A program made the position numbers and the translations under genes. From Deltaproteobacteria bacterium (GTDB lineage: Bacteria; Myxococcota_A; UBA9160): DNA of 32,860 nt. Positions 31,554-32,860 of the stretch are shown here, piece by piece (position 1 is the stretch's first letter; each line of letters starts with the position of its first letter). The DNA is taken from contig JADLGR010000351.1 in NCBI GenBank assembly GCA_020849175.1, positions 1 to 32,860 of the forward strand. Direction: 5' to 3'. A model generated the notes under the pieces. That model did no database searches, was not told the origin of the DNA, and saw only the letters and a list, made by a program, of their open reading frames with translations.

Positions 31554-32860
31554 CTGGCGCTGCCGGGGCGGGCGCCCGCGAGGGCGCCGGCCTGCAGCTC
31601 CTTGACCGTTCGTGCGCGCTCGGGCGCGGGAGAAGCCGCGGCGGCCTCGACCTTCTTCTCGAGCGACTTCGCCTCGGCGAGCTGGCGGTCCACTTCGGCC
31701 GAGCCGACGTGCGCGTTCATGGCACGGACGCTTCGGTCGTACGACGAGATCTTCGCACGCGCCTGCTCGACGCGTCCTTGCTCGAGATCCGACGCGACCT
31801 CGCGCTGCATGCGGTTGTACTCGTCGACGATCACCGCCTGCGACCAGCGCGAGCGGTCGACGCTGGCGAAGAACGCCTTCTCGCTCGCGACGCGCGCGAC
31901 GCGCGGCGTCGCCGAGAGCGCAAGACGCACGGTGTCGTCGCCCGTGCGGTACGTGACGCCGATCTCGCCGAGCGCCTGGTCAGGAGACCCGTCCGGAGCG
32001 ACGCGGAACGTGAGCCAGATGCGCCGGTCCTGCCCGGCGAAGAGCGAGCCGGGGCGAACGAGCAGGCCACCCGAGGGGCCGCGCTCGATCGGATATCCCG
32101 CCGCCTCGACGAGCGTGGCGCCCGAGGCCGGCGTGACGTGGATCTCGACGCCGCGCGCGACGGTCTCGCGCGCCGTCGCGAGCTCGGCCGCGAAGATCTC
32201 GGAGAGGTTCACGGCGTTCTCGAGGTAGTGGAAGCTCCCCGTTCCCGCGTCGGCGAGCGCCGCCATCAGCTCGCCATCGAAGTCGACGCCGACGCCAACG
32301 GTCGAGAGCGCGTACTCGCCCGCGACGGCGCGAGCCGCACGCGCGCGAAGGCCTTCGCGCGAGACGTCGCCCTGGTTGGCGAGGCCGTCCGAGAGAAGGA
32401 TCACGCGCGACGAGCGACCGGCTACTCGCGCAGCATCGACGCTGTCGAGGCCGAGATCGAGCCCTGCCGCCAGGTTCGTCCCGCCGACGGGAGAGACGCT
32501 CTCGACGGCCGCGAGCCAGGCCGCGCGTTCCGCTGGGGTTGCCGGCGCGAGCGGGAGACGCAGCTCTGCCGCATCCGAGTACGTCACGAGTGCGAAGCGG
32601 TCCTCGGGCGCGAGGCGCTCGAGAAGCGTCCGGATCGCGGCGCGCGCGTGCGTGAGCTTCTCACCCGCCATCGATCCCGAACGGTCGAGCACGACGACGA
32701 GGTCGGTCGGAAGCCGCGGCGCGCGGCCGCCGGGCGAGCCGCCGGCGCGAAGGGACAGCTCCATGCGGACGAGGCCGTCGCCTCCCGCGAGCACGGCCCC
32801 ACGGTCGAGATGCGCCGAGAGGTGAATCGGCCCGGGCGTGGCGGCCTCGAACGCGAGCGG
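31550..32860 (-). CDS. Von Willebrand A domain protein, N terminus beyond the window
   Basis: At least 436 residues are visible; the frame stays open to the right edge, so the start lies outside. The first 50 visible residues (IHLSAHLDRGAVLAGG, then VRMELSLRAGG) form a beta region before the vWA domain. The MIDAS is complete: DRSGSM near residue 59, GGTNLAAGLDLGL, and LLSDGLANQGD. A beta-sandwich-like part and then a charged, probably coiled-coil tail (SEKAFFASVDRSRW to the end) follow. vWA proteins bind partners through the metal site. The stop overlaps the PspA-like start by four bases, so the complete gene belongs to that operon. Confidence 0.9.
   Translation of the reverse strand, partial: PLAFEAATPGPIHLSAHLDRGAVLAGGDGLVRMELSLRAGGSPGGRAPRLPTDLVVVLDRSGSMAGEKLTHARAAIRTLLERLAPEDRFALVTYSDAAELRLPLAPATPAERAAWLAAVESVSPVGGTNLAAGLDLGLDSVDAARVAGRSSRVILLSDGLANQGDVSREGLRARAARAVAGEYALSTVGVGVDFDGELMAALADAGTGSFHYLENAVNLSEIFAAELATARETVARGVEIHVTPASGATLVEAAGYPIERGPSGGLLVRPGSLFAGQDRRIWLTFRVAPDGSPDQALGEIGVTYRTGDDTVRLALSATPRVARVASEKAFFASVDRSRWSQAVIVDEYNRMQREVASDLEQGRVEQARAKISSYDRSVRAMNAHVGSAEVDRQLAEAKSLEKKVEAAAASPAPERARTVKELQAGALAGARPGSAR

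Noticed and set aside
1-32860. CRISPR array, insertion sequence, prophage or integrase
   Set aside because: No regular spaced repeats, no transposase or integrase motifs and no phage structural genes were seen in any frame.

Overview
The window is a very GC-rich (visibly about 70 percent) stretch of an ordinary bacterial chromosome. It suggests a Gram-negative, free-living bacterium. The evidence is an ADP-heptose-type glycosyltransferase (family 9), TesB, several lipobox lipoproteins, a PEP-CTERM-tagged alkaline phosphatase, and a hopanoid C-3 methylase. The mixture resembles lineages once grouped as Deltaproteobacteria (Myxococcota, Binatota and similar environmental genomes). That placement is inference from gene content only; no rRNA gene or other taxonomic marker lies in the window.

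Layout. Positions 1-640 carry a minus-strand toxin-antitoxin pair (AbrB/MazE-type antitoxin, Doc toxin) with direct repeats at its start codon. A tRNA-like 3' fragment lies just upstream. From 994 to 7641 are two alpha/beta hydrolases, a secreted PEP-CTERM alkaline phosphatase, two lipoproteins and a large hybrid histidine kinase with two receiver domains. From 7674 to 10344 a MATE exporter and acetate kinase overlap as a pair. From 10561 to 14736 three different metallo-beta-lactamase-fold enzymes surround a short-chain dehydrogenase. From 14946 to 16699 are a cupredoxin-like lipoprotein, a DJ-1/PfpI-family protein and a one-helix membrane protein. From 16731 to 20957 a minus-strand block holds a GH84 O-GlcNAcase-like enzyme, glycerol-3-phosphate dehydrogenase and the family 9 glycosyltransferase, with a hairpin at each junction. 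From 21177 to 26051 a plus-strand block holds XdhC, a MocA-like nucleotidyltransferase, an amidase and HpnR. From 26114 to 30717 are an epoxide hydrolase, NhaA, TesB, and two adjacent membrane methyltransferase-like proteins (NnrU and ICMT families). The right end is a translationally coupled minus-strand operon: a von Willebrand A protein (cut by the window edge), a PspA/IM30-like coiled-coil protein and a small two-helix membrane protein.

How the genes work together. Few long operons are visible and most neighbours are convergent or divergent singletons. The clear functional units are the toxin-antitoxin pair, MATE-ackA, XdhC-MocA (maturation of a molybdenum hydroxylase not present here), amidase-hpnR (proximity only), NnrU-ICMT, and the vWA-PspA-2TM operon, which looks like a membrane-stress module. 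I saw no CRISPR array, insertion sequence, prophage or rRNA operon. The best leads for something less well described are the vWA/PspA/2TM operon, the lone hpnR, the GH84 gene without a signal peptide, and the repeat elements at 634-667, 1814-1843 and 12575-12620.
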